Under the pieces are notes generated by a model. That model did no database searches. It was not told the DNA's origin and saw nothing but the letters and a program-made list of their open reading frames with translations. Source: Sediminibacterium sp. FEMGT703S (GTDB lineage Bacteria; Bacteroidota; Bacteroidia; Chitinophagales; Chitinophagaceae). From it: a stretch of 64,000 nucleotides of DNA. The stretch lies in the NCBI GenBank assembly GCA_002786355.1, contig PGCO01000001.1, forward strand, positions 186,001 through 250,000. Direction: 5' to 3'. This document shows, in pieces, positions 9,623-17,931 of the stretch (positions are counted from its first letter, which is position 1; every line of letters starts with the position of its first letter). A program made the position numbers and the translations under genes.

Positions 9623-10586
9623 TTCTTAATTCTGATAATAGACTGAATATTTTATACTTAAGTGAATTGATTTTAGATATTCTAAAGTAAGGGACTTGAA
9701 TAGTCCCAAATTTATTATAAGATCGCTCAATTTGCTCAATCATACTACCTTCAAAATCAAATTTCAAACCTGAGTTTTTGAAATCTTTCATTATTTGATA
9801 AAAAAGAAGGGAAGAGGAAGCAACATTACCATGTGTTACATCAAAAGCGGTAACTAATGAGTATATTGAATCATTATCCCATACATAAAATATAGCCCCA
9901 TATATATCATTGGGATTATCCTTTCCAACACTATAAATTATTCTTCCTTTATTGTAGAAATAAGCTTTTGTTATCAACTTCCTAAGAATACTAGGGGAGT
10001 AAGCAAGATTTTCATTTTTCTTTTTAAGTGCATTTACATAAAATGTAATAAAATCTTCACACTCCAAATCATACTTTACAAGCACGTTTTTAGTTGCTTT
10101 CCGAATATCTGTCTTTTTATTTCCTGCAAATGAATTAAACACGATTTCGTCATTACTCAAATCTTCTACTATATAAGTATATCTAGTAGTCTGCTGAAAG
10201 CCATTCCAATAAAAAGGCAACCAATTTGTATATTTATAATCAAAGTTTATAGCAAGGAAATCATAATTAGGAAGACATTGAATTATTTGCTGCATAATTG
10301 CTTTTTCATATGACAGCTTGGATGAATAACTCTGCTTTTCGGGATATTTTATAAACGGTCCAAGTTTTTGTGTTAGCGCAGGCATCTCAATTTGCTTAAA
10401 CTTAAGACGACTTTCAGTATGAAAATAAAAAGGAAAGGAAGCAACGATTTCATTTCCATTCTCAATTAGTATTACATCCCAATTATTTTCTCCGCAGACT
10501 GCATCTAACCACCAAGGCATCGAGAAAATAGGAATTTTATCTTCATTTTGGCAAAACCCTAAATATTTTTCCTTTGGTTGATTCAT
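9606..10586 (-). CDS. GNAT/FemAB-fold acyltransferase, VimA candidate
   Basis: A 326-residue protein with no signal peptide. It starts with a FemAB-like N-terminal segment (FSMPWWLDAV, WDVILIENGNEIVASFPFY) and continues into a GNAT-type half (KKTDIRKATKN, GRIIYSVGKD, IYGAIFYVWDNDSIYSLVTA, SSLLFYQIMKDFKNSG, FDFEGSM). This layout matches BioF2/FemAB-like acyltransferases. VimA of Porphyromonas is such a protein and is thought to put an amino-acyl group on the linking sugar after VimE removes the acetyl. Coupling to the deacetylase gene and the surrounding Wbp genes make the same role likely here. Other acyl donors remain possible. Confidence 0.65.
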   Translation of the reverse strand: MNQPKEKYLGFCQNEDKIPIFSMPWWLDAVCGENNWDVILIENGNEIVASFPFYFHTESRLKFKQIEMPALTQKLGPFIKYPEKQSYSSKLSYEKAIMQQIIQCLPNYDFLAINFDYKYTNWLPFYWNGFQQTTRYTYIVEDLSNDEIVFNSFAGNKKTDIRKATKNVLVKYDLECEDFITFYVNALKKKNENLAYSPSILRKLITKAYFYNKGRIIYSVGKDNPNDIYGAIFYVWDNDSIYSLVTAFDVTHGNVASSSLLFYQIMKDFKNSGLKFDFEGSMIEQIERSYNKFGTIQVPYFRISKINSLKYKIFSLLSELRNEFRN

Positions 10587-10592
10587 TTTTGA

Positions 10593-11540
10593 TTATAAGT
10601 ATTTATTTAAAAATCTACTGAACAAAGCTTTTAAATTTACTTTAGTATCTATATATATCACTCCTTCCATACATGCGATAAAATACTTACCTCGTTTTTT
10701 ATAAATTTTACCCAAATCCCAATTATCCTGAATTTCAATTTTTTGATATTCGCCTATGTTCCATCTTGTCCCCGCATAAATGCCTTTAGGCTCAGAAATT
10801 GCGTTAAGCCATAACTCTGTCCCTCTCAGAACATGCCATATTCTCTCAATTGGCCAATTATGCCAATCAATAATTGTTTTATGCTCAGCTAATTTCAAAT
10901 TTCTTGCTCTTAAAGTTGGGGAAACGGGTGGTTGCTTTGTTGGCAGTATGCTTTCGATATTTTCTATAGCTTTAATTAATAATCTTACTCCAATTTTACT
11001 GATTAAAGTATCAAATCTATCAGGTGATTTAATTCCTATTGGAATTTTATATTCTTCTTGTAATAAAATATCGCCTGTATCTTCTCCTCTATCTAAAAAA
11101 TGTACTGTAACCCCACCAATTTTATCCATATTGTAATAAGACCAAAAACATGGATTAGGACCTCGATAATTTGGCAACAATGATGGATGAAGATTGATTG
11201 TCCCAAAACGCGGTAAAGAAAAAATATTTTCTTTTAATAATTGAGACATTACATATACTACTATTAAATCAGGATTAATTCTTTTCACCCATTCTGCCAA
11301 TTCATTTGATGAATTATTCATGTAGAAATATGGGATATCATTATTTTTCGAAAATGCTAACAAATCACTTTCTGTAAATCCAAAAATTTTACGATAAGTT
11401 GATATAACCAAACTGCTTGAAGGTTTTGCAATTACCCTAGGTGCACATTCAATGATTCCTATAATTTTTATTCCATCATGTTCGAATAAAGGTTTAACAA
11501 TCCTTGATAAACCTTGTGTTATGATTATGATATTCTTCAC
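10593..11540 (-). CDS. Formyltransferase family protein, probable sugar N-formyltransferase
   Basis: The protein has 315 residues when read from the GTG at 11540, 17 bp after the upstream stop. An earlier in-frame ATG at 11615 would add 25 residues overlapping the upstream gene and is less likely. The formyl-THF transferase core is clear: INLHPSLLPNYRG with Asn116 and His118, then FLDRGEDTGDIL with Asp154, which is the Asn-His-Asp catalytic set of Fmt, ArnA and VioF. It lacks the length and context of tRNA-Met formyltransferase. It probably formylates an amino sugar nucleotide, either a product of the WbpE-type aminotransferase or an amine exposed by the deacetylase. The substrate is not determinable. 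Confidence 0.75.
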   Translation of the reverse strand: MKNIIIITQGLSRIVKPLFEHDGIKIIGIIECAPRVIAKPSSSLVISTYRKIFGFTESDLLAFSKNNDIPYFYMNNSSNELAEWVKRINPDLIVVYVMSQLLKENIFSLPRFGTINLHPSLLPNYRGPNPCFWSYYNMDKIGGVTVHFLDRGEDTGDILLQEEYKIPIGIKSPDRFDTLISKIGVRLLIKAIENIESILPTKQPPVSPTLRARNLKLAEHKTIIDWHNWPIERIWHVLRGTELWLNAISEPKGIYAGTRWNIGEYQKIEIQDNWDLGKIYKKRGKYFIACMEGVIYIDTKVNLKALFSRFLNKYL

Positions 11541-11557
11541 TCTTTTATAATTAGTTC

Positions 11558-12124
11558 TTATTCTCCACAATAAATATAACCGCGGTACTGGTAAATATTT
11601 GTTTTTTCTACACACATTTTTTTATCAATCAATTTTATAATCTTAGCTGGATTACCAGCTAAAACACAATATCCTTCTTCAAATTTTTTGGTAACAATAG
11701 CGCCAGCTGCAACAATTGTATGATCACCTAAAACAACGCCTGGCATAATTACAGAATTCATTCCTATCCAGCAGTATCTTCCAATATAAACTTCTTTACT
11801 TTCATGCTTTGTATAATCATATAAAGAATGATTGGCACTAATAATACCCACATTAGGTGCTACTATTGTATAATCACCAATAAAAATTTTACCCCCACCT
11901 TGAATATAACATCCAGGGCTTAAACCAGGAGCAGTACCAATTCCAATTTTGATATTTTTTACCCCACTTATCATGCTTGAATGGTGTGTAGGCCAATAGG
12001 CATCTTTGTTAAATCCAAGTATTTTTTGTATGAACCAACATCTTAACGTTATTGGTGCTGCTGTACCTTTTGTTCTATAAATATGTTTTAAAATGGGAAA
12101 GTTGTATACGATTTTCTTTATCAT
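11558..12124 (-). CDS. Hexapeptide-repeat O-acyltransferase (serine/sugar acetyltransferase family)
   Basis: A 188-residue left-handed beta-helix enzyme. Hexapeptide repeats run through NIKIGIGTAPGLSPGCYIQG, KIFIGDYTIVAPNVGI and later GVVLGDHTIVAAGAIV. The catalytic histidine is in SANHSLYD, and the end GYCVLAGNPAKIIK is the usual C-terminal cap. It resembles WcaF/CysE-type acetyltransferases used for O-acetylation of glycans. The gene is 5 bp after the flippase gene. The acceptor is unknown. Confidence 0.8.
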   Translation of the reverse strand: MIKKIVYNFPILKHIYRTKGTAAPITLRCWFIQKILGFNKDAYWPTHHSSMISGVKNIKIGIGTAPGLSPGCYIQGGGKIFIGDYTIVAPNVGIISANHSLYDYTKHESKEVYIGRYCWIGMNSVIMPGVVLGDHTIVAAGAIVTKKFEEGYCVLAGNPAKIIKLIDKKMCVEKTNIYQYRGYIYCGE

Positions 12125-12129
12125 CAGTT

Positions 12130-13605
12130 TCAGAAAAAGTTTGCTTTAAGTTGATTTATTTTTTTAAAATATGGGGTAACAGTCTCCTTAAATTCAGATA
12201 TCCCTCTGTATGCTAGAATAAAATATATAATTACAAAAACTAGAAACCCTAGGACAAATAAAAAAACTGTTTGCTCTTTAATAAACTGAAAAGGCAAACA
12301 GAATAGTCCAGAAAACAATGAAATCAGAAATATTTTTCCAACTTTTCGAAATGGAATAATATAAAATGCACTGCAATTAAAATCTTTACCTAAGGCATAT
12401 AAATTATATGGAACTGTCCATAAAAACATAGTTAAAATTAATCCTAATGGCGCTCCATTATATCCAAATAATGAAACTAAGATATAGCAAAATATAGCAG
12501 TCAAACATAAATCAATCGCACTTCTGAATAGAATTTTTTTTGATTTACCAAGTGCAATGAATGCAGCACTATAATAAACTATTCTTATTGGTATTGCTAG
12601 AAGATAAATCCGAAAAGGTATAACACTTGATTCGTACTTATTTGAATATAAGATTGTAATAAAATTTTCTGCTTGAATCAATAAGAAAATCATAATCGGA
12701 ATCAAAAAACAAGCACTAACTACTGCAGACTTCCTGAATAGCGCTAATGCAGCTTGTAAATCTCCATTTTTAATTTTTTGGGCCATTTCAGACATAATAA
12801 CTATTGAAATGGATCCAGTAACTATACCAATAAGTGGCACTTCTCTTGCGCCGTTTACATAAATCGCAAAATCTTCAGGCGAAGTCTGTAGTGCAACAAT
12901 CATACCCGACAATTGAGTTGTTATTGTTCCGATAACAGAGGATAATCCTAATGGGATTGAAAATTTTACCATTTCCCACATTGATGAGATTCTAGGTAAA
13001 TCCCAATCACCCGGAATATATTTAAAAATGTAGTATAAAGTAATCGGTAGAAAAAGGAGGGGTAATAAAATTTTTGTCAAAGCAGGGGCAAGAAAATCTT
13101 TAGAAATAGATGCTGCTAAAATTAACAAAATAGTTAAAATTATACCAGTTACAACATTAAATATTGCGTTCAACTTTACTTTATCTTTAACTACCCATAC
13201 AGCACTAGAAATTAAAACAGGGAATGTGTATAGCGGATAATAAATCATCCATTTTAATGTAGTTGTCAATTCTGGATTTTTAAACCGACGAGCTAATAAT
13301 TCAGCTCCGCCTAAAGCCAAGAAGAGGCTGAAAATAACTCCTGCAACTAATAGCAAGAAAATGTTATCAAGGATTACACCCTTCTGCCTATGACTTGAAT
13401 TTGGAAGAAAATAATATAAAGCAGAAGGTAATCCTAATGTTAAGATAGGAACAGCGAAGTCATATGCAATAAATGTTTGCATATAGGTACCATAATGGGC
13501 AACTGATAATGACCTAGAGAACACCATACCTGAAATAATACTAACAATCATTAATATCATTTGAGCCATGGATAAAGAAAGTACCTTATTCGTAATAGAT
13601 GCCAA
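12130..13605 (-). CDS. Oligosaccharide flippase, Wzx-like (MOP superfamily)
   Basis: A 491-residue membrane protein with about 12-14 hydrophobic spans, matching the length and layout of polysaccharide flippases of the MOP superfamily. It should move the lipid-linked repeat unit from the cytoplasmic to the periplasmic face. The reading frame opens with TTG at 13605 (ASITNKVLSLSMAQMI); an ATG at 13569 would give a protein 12 residues shorter. The first span begins near SMAQMILMIVSIISG. It sits between the sugar-modifying enzymes and the Wbp genes. Confidence 0.85.
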   Translation of the reverse strand: MASITNKVLSLSMAQMILMIVSIISGMVFSRSLSVAHYGTYMQTFIAYDFAVPILTLGLPSALYYFLPNSSHRQKGVILDNIFLLLVAGVIFSLFLALGGAELLARRFKNPELTTTLKWMIYYPLYTFPVLISSAVWVVKDKVKLNAIFNVVTGIILTILLILAASISKDFLAPALTKILLPLLFLPITLYYIFKYIPGDWDLPRISSMWEMVKFSIPLGLSSVIGTITTQLSGMIVALQTSPEDFAIYVNGAREVPLIGIVTGSISIVIMSEMAQKIKNGDLQAALALFRKSAVVSACFLIPIMIFLLIQAENFITILYSNKYESSVIPFRIYLLAIPIRIVYYSAAFIALGKSKKILFRSAIDLCLTAIFCYILVSLFGYNGAPLGLILTMFLWTVPYNLYALGKDFNCSAFYIIPFRKVGKIFLISLFSGLFCLPFQFIKEQTVFLFVLGFLVFVIIYFILAYRGISEFKETVTPYFKKINQLKANFF

Positions 13606-13641
13606 TTATCTCAATCTATATTTAAAGAATAAAAAAAGCAA

Positions 13642-14676
13642 CTATTTTTTCTCAAAATAGATTCTTTCAATAATATCAACCACTTTCATTCCTTCTAAAG
13701 CATTTGTAGTAATAGTGCCTTTACCTAACAATACATCAGATATATTTTCATATATATAATGATGATTCGCCGCTGAACCTTTATATGGACCATAATCATT
13801 AGGTGGATTACTTTCTGCCAATACTGGCATTTCGTAATCTTTTATATGACAATATTCAACTTCATTCATATATTGCCCCCCAACCTTCACAGCCCCATTT
13901 TCTGCTATAACTGTGATAGAGCTTTCGAGGTTCCTATCCCAAACTGCAGTTGAATAATTTAAACTTCCTATTCCACCATCTAAGAACTCGAAAGACACAA
14001 AACCAGAATCTTCAAAATCCGTACTTTTTTGATGATTGAAATCTTTTAATCTTGAATTAATATTTGTCAAATCACCAAAATACCAATACATCAAATCAAT
14101 AAAATGTGAAAACTGCGTAAACAATGTACCACCATCTAAATTTTTTGTTCCATGCCAAGAAGTAGGTTTGCCTGTTTTAGCATCTGGTTTATAGTACCTA
14201 TCGTCTCTATTCCAATAGCAATTAATTTGAACCATGAAAATTTTGCCTAAAATATTTTTTTCTAATATTTCTTTCAACCAAACAGAAGGAGGTGAATATC
14301 TATTCTGCATAACACAAAAAACTTGCTTATGTTTTTGTAGTGCTTTGAAGATAATTTTTTCGCATCCAATCTTACTTAAAGACATTGGTTTTTCAATAAC
14401 TACATGACAGTTATTTTCTAATACTTGTAATGCTTGTTCTTCATGAAATCCATTAGGCGTAGCAATTGCTACAGCATCAATTTCTAAGTTTGATGAAAAT
14501 AAATCATCTAAAGAATTAAAAAAGCGTGCAGTTGAATAATTTTCTAATCCTAATTCTTCTCTTTTTTTAACATCACAAAGAGCAATTAATTCAAAATCTG
14601 AATTACCTATAATCATACTAGCATGTCGCTTACCTATATGACCACAACCTACAACTGCAAATTTTATTTTTTTCAT
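13642..14676 (-). CDS. wbpB: Gfo/Idh/MocA oxidoreductase, WbpB/WlbA-like UDP-GlcNAcA 3-dehydrogenase
   Basis: A 344-residue enzyme. The N-terminal Rossmann domain has GCGHIG at 10-15, and the family signature EKPMSLS starts at Glu95. Lys96 is the catalytic lysine. The C-terminal half (GGTLFTQFSHFIDLMYWYFG) is the substrate domain of the family. WbpB/WlbA oxidises C3 of UDP-GlcNAc-uronic acid, giving the 3-keto sugar for the adjacent aminotransferase. The gene is followed by a 36-bp gap and preceded by the N-acetyltransferase gene at 1 bp, an arrangement that supports the WbpB assignment. Confidence 0.85.
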   Translation of the reverse strand: MKKIKFAVVGCGHIGKRHASMIIGNSDFELIALCDVKKREELGLENYSTARFFNSLDDLFSSNLEIDAVAIATPNGFHEEQALQVLENNCHVVIEKPMSLSKIGCEKIIFKALQKHKQVFCVMQNRYSPPSVWLKEILEKNILGKIFMVQINCYWNRDDRYYKPDAKTGKPTSWHGTKNLDGGTLFTQFSHFIDLMYWYFGDLTNINSRLKDFNHQKSTDFEDSGFVSFEFLDGGIGSLNYSTAVWDRNLESSITVIAENGAVKVGGQYMNEVEYCHIKDYEMPVLAESNPPNDYGPYKGSAANHHYIYENISDVLLGKGTITTNALEGMKVVDIIERIYFEKK

Positions 14677-14677
14677 T

Positions 14678-15250
14678 TTATTTTATTCTTTTAACAATTC
14701 CATCAATTAAAGTATATTCTTGATTACTTTCAGCGCATATAGCAACTCCTTCTTCATTAAAATTCAACCTATTACCATATTCACCAACCCAACCAATTTG
14801 TCTTGCGGGGTTGCCTACCAGTAATGCAAAATCTGGAACATTCTTAGTTACAACAGCACCCGCTCCTATAAAAGCAAATTTTCCAATATCATGCCCGCAA
14901 ACAATAGTCGCATTTGCACCTATACTTGCCCCCTTTCCTACTACTGTTCTTGCATATTGATTTTTTCTGTTGATTGCACTCCTTGGATTAATTACATTAG
15001 TGAATACACAAGAAGGGCCAAGAAAAACATCATCTTCACATACAACACCTGTATACAAAGACACATTATTTTGAATTTTCACATTACTCCCCAAAATCAC
15101 TTCAGGAGATACAACTACGTTTTGACCAATATTACAATTAACTCCAATTTTACAATTAGACATTATATGTGAAAAATGCCAAATTTTGGTTCCTTCGCCG
15201 ATTTCACAATTTTCATCTACGATTGCACTATTGTGCACAAAATAATTCAT
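14678..15250 (-). CDS. wbpD: UDP-2-acetamido-3-amino-glucuronate N-acetyltransferase (WbpD/WlbB)
   Basis: A 190-residue hexapeptide acetyltransferase, close to the length of WbpD/WlbB. The N-terminus NYFVHNSAIVDENCEIGEGT and the segments KIWHFSHIMSNCKIG, NVSLYTGVVCEDDVFLGPSC, VFTNVINPRSAINRK and NATIVCGHDIGKFAFIGAG are characteristic of this family. The end reads LLVGNPARQIGWVGEYG. It acetylates the 3-amino group made by the aminotransferase, giving UDP-GlcNAc(3NAc)A. It lies 3 bp after the aminotransferase gene and 1 bp before wbpB. Confidence 0.9.
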   Translation of the reverse strand: MNYFVHNSAIVDENCEIGEGTKIWHFSHIMSNCKIGVNCNIGQNVVVSPEVILGSNVKIQNNVSLYTGVVCEDDVFLGPSCVFTNVINPRSAINRKNQYARTVVGKGASIGANATIVCGHDIGKFAFIGAGAVVTKNVPDFALLVGNPARQIGWVGEYGNRLNFNEEGVAICAESNQEYTLIDGIVKRIK

Positions 15251-15253
15251 TGC

Positions 15254-16381
15254 TTAATTTTTAAAAAAGTTTTTGATTGTATCCGCTACAAAGCTTTGTT
15301 GCGCTGAAGTAAGTTCAGTATGCATTGGTAATGAAATAACCGATTTGCATAAATCATAAGTTACATTTAATGTTCCTGTAACTGCACCAATTGTTTTATA
15401 TGCTTCCTGCTCATTCAAAGGAATTGGATAATATATCATTGCTGGAATTCCGGCTTCATTTAAATAATCTTTTAAAGCATCCCTTTTACCATCCTTAACA
15501 ATAAGTGTATATTGATGAAATACATGGCTTGAATTTGCCACTCTTGTAGGTATAGTTAACCCATTAACATTACTTAATAGGTTATCGTAAACTGATGCTG
15601 CATTTTGACGTGCTTTAATATATTCGTCAAGATGCTTTAATTTAATATCTAATATAGCTGCCTGAATTGTGTCAAGTCGAGAATTAACCCCAATATATTT
15701 ATGGATGTACTTTTTAACTTGACCATGATTAGCAATCATCTTAATTTTTTTCGCTAATTCTTCATTTTTAGTGTAGACAGCACCGCCATCACCATAACAT
15801 CCTAAATTTTTAGACGGGAAAAATGAGGTACATCCAATATCTCCCATTGTTCCAGCTTGCATTTTAGTTCCGTCAGCAAATGTGTAGACTGAACCAATCG
15901 CTTGAGCAGTATCTTCAATAACGAATAACTTATGCTTCTTAGCTAAGGCTAATATTGGTTCCATATCTGCGCATTGTCCAAAAAGATGAACAGGAACAAT
16001 AGCTTTAGTTTTTGCAGTAATGGCATGTTCAATATTTTCAATTGTTAAATTAAAATTAAGGGGATGAACATCAACCATAATTGGTTTTAGACGCAATAGC
16101 CCAATTACTTCTGCAGTAGCTACATAGGTAAAAGCAGGAACAATAACTTCGTCCCCAGGTTCTAATTCTAGAGCCATCATAGCAATTTGTAATGCATCGG
16201 TTCCATTTGCACAAGTAATAACATATGAACCATCCAAATAATTAGATAAATTTTTGGAAAAAGTTTCAACCTCTGATCCATTGATGAAATTCGCATTTCG
16301 CAATACTTTTATTACTGCTTCGTCAATCTCATTTTGAATTTTCTGATACTGACCTATCAAGTCAACCATTTCTATTTTCAT
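15254..16381 (-). CDS. wbpE: DegT/DnrJ/EryC1 aminotransferase, WbpE-like (PorR homologue)
   Basis: A 375-residue PLP-dependent sugar aminotransferase. Family marks are the phosphate-binding segment CANGTDALQIA, the aspartate in VIEDTAQAIGS (Asp157) and the PLP lysine in FFPSKNLGCYGDGG (Lys191). WbpE aminates the 3-keto uronic acid using glutamate. In P. gingivalis its homologue PorR is needed for A-LPS and T9SS cargo anchoring. The gene sits 9 bp after the 6-dehydrogenase gene and 3 bp before wbpD, as expected for one pathway. Confidence 0.9.
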   Translation of the reverse strand: MKIEMVDLIGQYQKIQNEIDEAVIKVLRNANFINGSEVETFSKNLSNYLDGSYVITCANGTDALQIAMMALELEPGDEVIVPAFTYVATAEVIGLLRLKPIMVDVHPLNFNLTIENIEHAITAKTKAIVPVHLFGQCADMEPILALAKKHKLFVIEDTAQAIGSVYTFADGTKMQAGTMGDIGCTSFFPSKNLGCYGDGGAVYTKNEELAKKIKMIANHGQVKKYIHKYIGVNSRLDTIQAAILDIKLKHLDEYIKARQNAASVYDNLLSNVNGLTIPTRVANSSHVFHQYTLIVKDGKRDALKDYLNEAGIPAMIYYPIPLNEQEAYKTIGAVTGTLNVTYDLCKSVISLPMHTELTSAQQSFVADTIKNFFKN

Positions 16382-16390
16382 GATAATATA

Positions 16391-17683
16391 TTAAAGTCTT
16401 GAATCAACTAAATTTCTGTCCAAAAATGATTTAGTATCAAAAATTACTGCATTTTCATCTGAGCATAAATTTTTGATATCTAATGCTAGAAATTCTTTAT
16501 GTGAAACTGCTAACACAATTGCTTGGTAAGTTTCACTAATATTATTTATTAAACGAATGCCATATTCTTCTACCACTTCGTGTTTATCTGCATGAGGATC
16601 AAAAACATCCACAACTAATCCAAATTGGTCTAGTTCCTTATAAATATCAATCACTTTTGAATTTCTAATATCAGGACAATCTTCTTTAAAGGTAATTCCC
16701 AAGATTAATGCCTTTGCTCCACTAACTTTTTGTCCTTTCTTGATTAATAATTTTACTACTTTATTGGCCACAAACATTCCCATATTATCATTAACCCTTC
16801 TACCACTTAAAATAACTTGTGGATGATAACCAAGGCTTTCTGCCTTGTGTGCCAAATAATAAGGATCTACGCCAATACAATGCCCCCCTACTAACCCTGG
16901 CCTGTATTTAAGGAAATTCCATTTGGTCCCTGCTGCTTCTATAACATCTGTAGTATCAATTCCCATTTTATCGAAAATTAGTGCAAGCTCATTCACAAAA
17001 GAAATGTTCACATCACGTTGTGCGTTTTCTATAGCTTTTGAAGCCTCAGCCACTTTAATACTCGGTGCTTTATGCGTTCCTGCAGTAATGATACTTGAGT
17101 ATAAATTATCAACTACCTCTGCAATTTCAGGGGTAGAACCAGAAGTAACTTTTTTGATTTTGGTTAGAGTATTTACTTTATCTCCTGGATTAATTCTTTC
17201 TGGAGAATAACCGCAATAAAACCCTTCATTGAACTTTAAACCAGAAAATCTCTCTAAAATGGGAACGCAATCTTCTTCTGTACATCCCGGATATACCGTT
17301 GACTCATAAATTACAATATCACCCTCTTTTAAAATTTTACCTAACATTTCAGATGCTTTTTCAAGCGGTGTTAAATCAGGTGCTTTAAACTGATCAATAG
17401 GGGTTGGAACAGTAACAATAAAAACGTTATACTCATTTAATGAAAATACATCATGAGAAAATCTAAGCCCTACAGTATTACCCTGTTTTGCTGAAGAAAT
17501 TGCCTGATTCAAATCTGCTAAATCAGCTTCTTTTGTTCTGTCAATACCGTTTGCCAACTCATTAATTCTATCTCTATTAATGTCGAAACCTAAAACCTTG
17601 TATTTTTTTGAAAACTCGATGGCTAGAGGCAACCCTACATAGCCTAATCCAATGATGGCTATACTTTTGTTCAAAGATTCCAT
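16391..17683 (-). CDS. wbpA: Nucleotide-sugar 6-dehydrogenase (WbpA/WbpO/TviB family), first gene of the glycan operon
   Basis: A 430-residue UDP-HexNAc dehydrogenase. GLGYVGLPL at 12-20 binds NAD, and GGHCIGVDPYYL contains the catalytic Cys269. The middle (GYSPERINPGDK, TKIKKVTSGSTPE) is typical of UDP-GlcNAc/GalNAc 6-dehydrogenases rather than UDP-glucose dehydrogenase. It oxidises UDP-GlcNAc to the uronic acid, the first committed step for the other Wbp enzymes. It is the promoter-proximal gene, with about 250 bp of noncoding DNA upstream. Confidence 0.88.
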   Translation of the reverse strand: MESLNKSIAIIGLGYVGLPLAIEFSKKYKVLGFDINRDRINELANGIDRTKEADLADLNQAISSAKQGNTVGLRFSHDVFSLNEYNVFIVTVPTPIDQFKAPDLTPLEKASEMLGKILKEGDIVIYESTVYPGCTEEDCVPILERFSGLKFNEGFYCGYSPERINPGDKVNTLTKIKKVTSGSTPEIAEVVDNLYSSIITAGTHKAPSIKVAEASKAIENAQRDVNISFVNELALIFDKMGIDTTDVIEAAGTKWNFLKYRPGLVGGHCIGVDPYYLAHKAESLGYHPQVILSGRRVNDNMGMFVANKVVKLLIKKGQKVSGAKALILGITFKEDCPDIRNSKVIDIYKELDQFGLVVDVFDPHADKHEVVEEYGIRLINNISETYQAIVLAVSHKEFLALDIKNLCSDENAVIFDTKSFLDRNLVDSRL

Positions 17684-17827
17684 GTATTTATTTTATAAAT
17701 TAAAAAAAGCTTCGCTACTCTCAGTCACGTATATAGCGCTGAGTATTATGAAAATAAGAAGATATTAGTAATACCGATAGCACTATCAGGGGAGGGGGTA
17801 ATATGCTATATTTTAACTTTAAGTGTG
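17684..17827 (-). other. Leader region of the glycan operon with two small palindromes
   Basis: About 140 noncoding bases lie between the predicted promoter and the first glycan gene. They contain GATAG-CA-CTATC (17776-17787) and CTCAG/CTGAG arms (17720-17743). Long leaders of Bacteroides capsule operons are processive antitermination targets of UpxY-type NusG paralogues. Whether this leader works that way is only a possibility, and no such regulator gene is in the window. Confidence 0.3.
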
Positions 17828-17835
17828 CAAATATA
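17828..17835 (-). promoter_or_regulatory. Predicted promoter (-7 element TATATTTG) of the glycan operon
   Basis: On the minus strand the bases read TATATTTG followed by CACAC, a full match to the Bacteroidota -7 consensus TAnnTTTG. It lies about 145 bp upstream of the first gene of the operon. No good -33 TTTG was found at the usual distance. Confidence 0.45.
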
Positions 17836-17931
17836 ACAAAGAGTTATAACTTAAAATAAAATTAATTTTTCACCATAAAGTATGAAGAATTAAGAAAGCC
17901 TAATTGGGTTATTATTGTAAAAGAATTTTAA

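Noticed and set aside
11541..11615. Earlier ATG start for the formyltransferase
   Set aside because: It would overlap the upstream acyltransferase gene, and the fold begins at KNIIIITQG just after the GTG at 11540.
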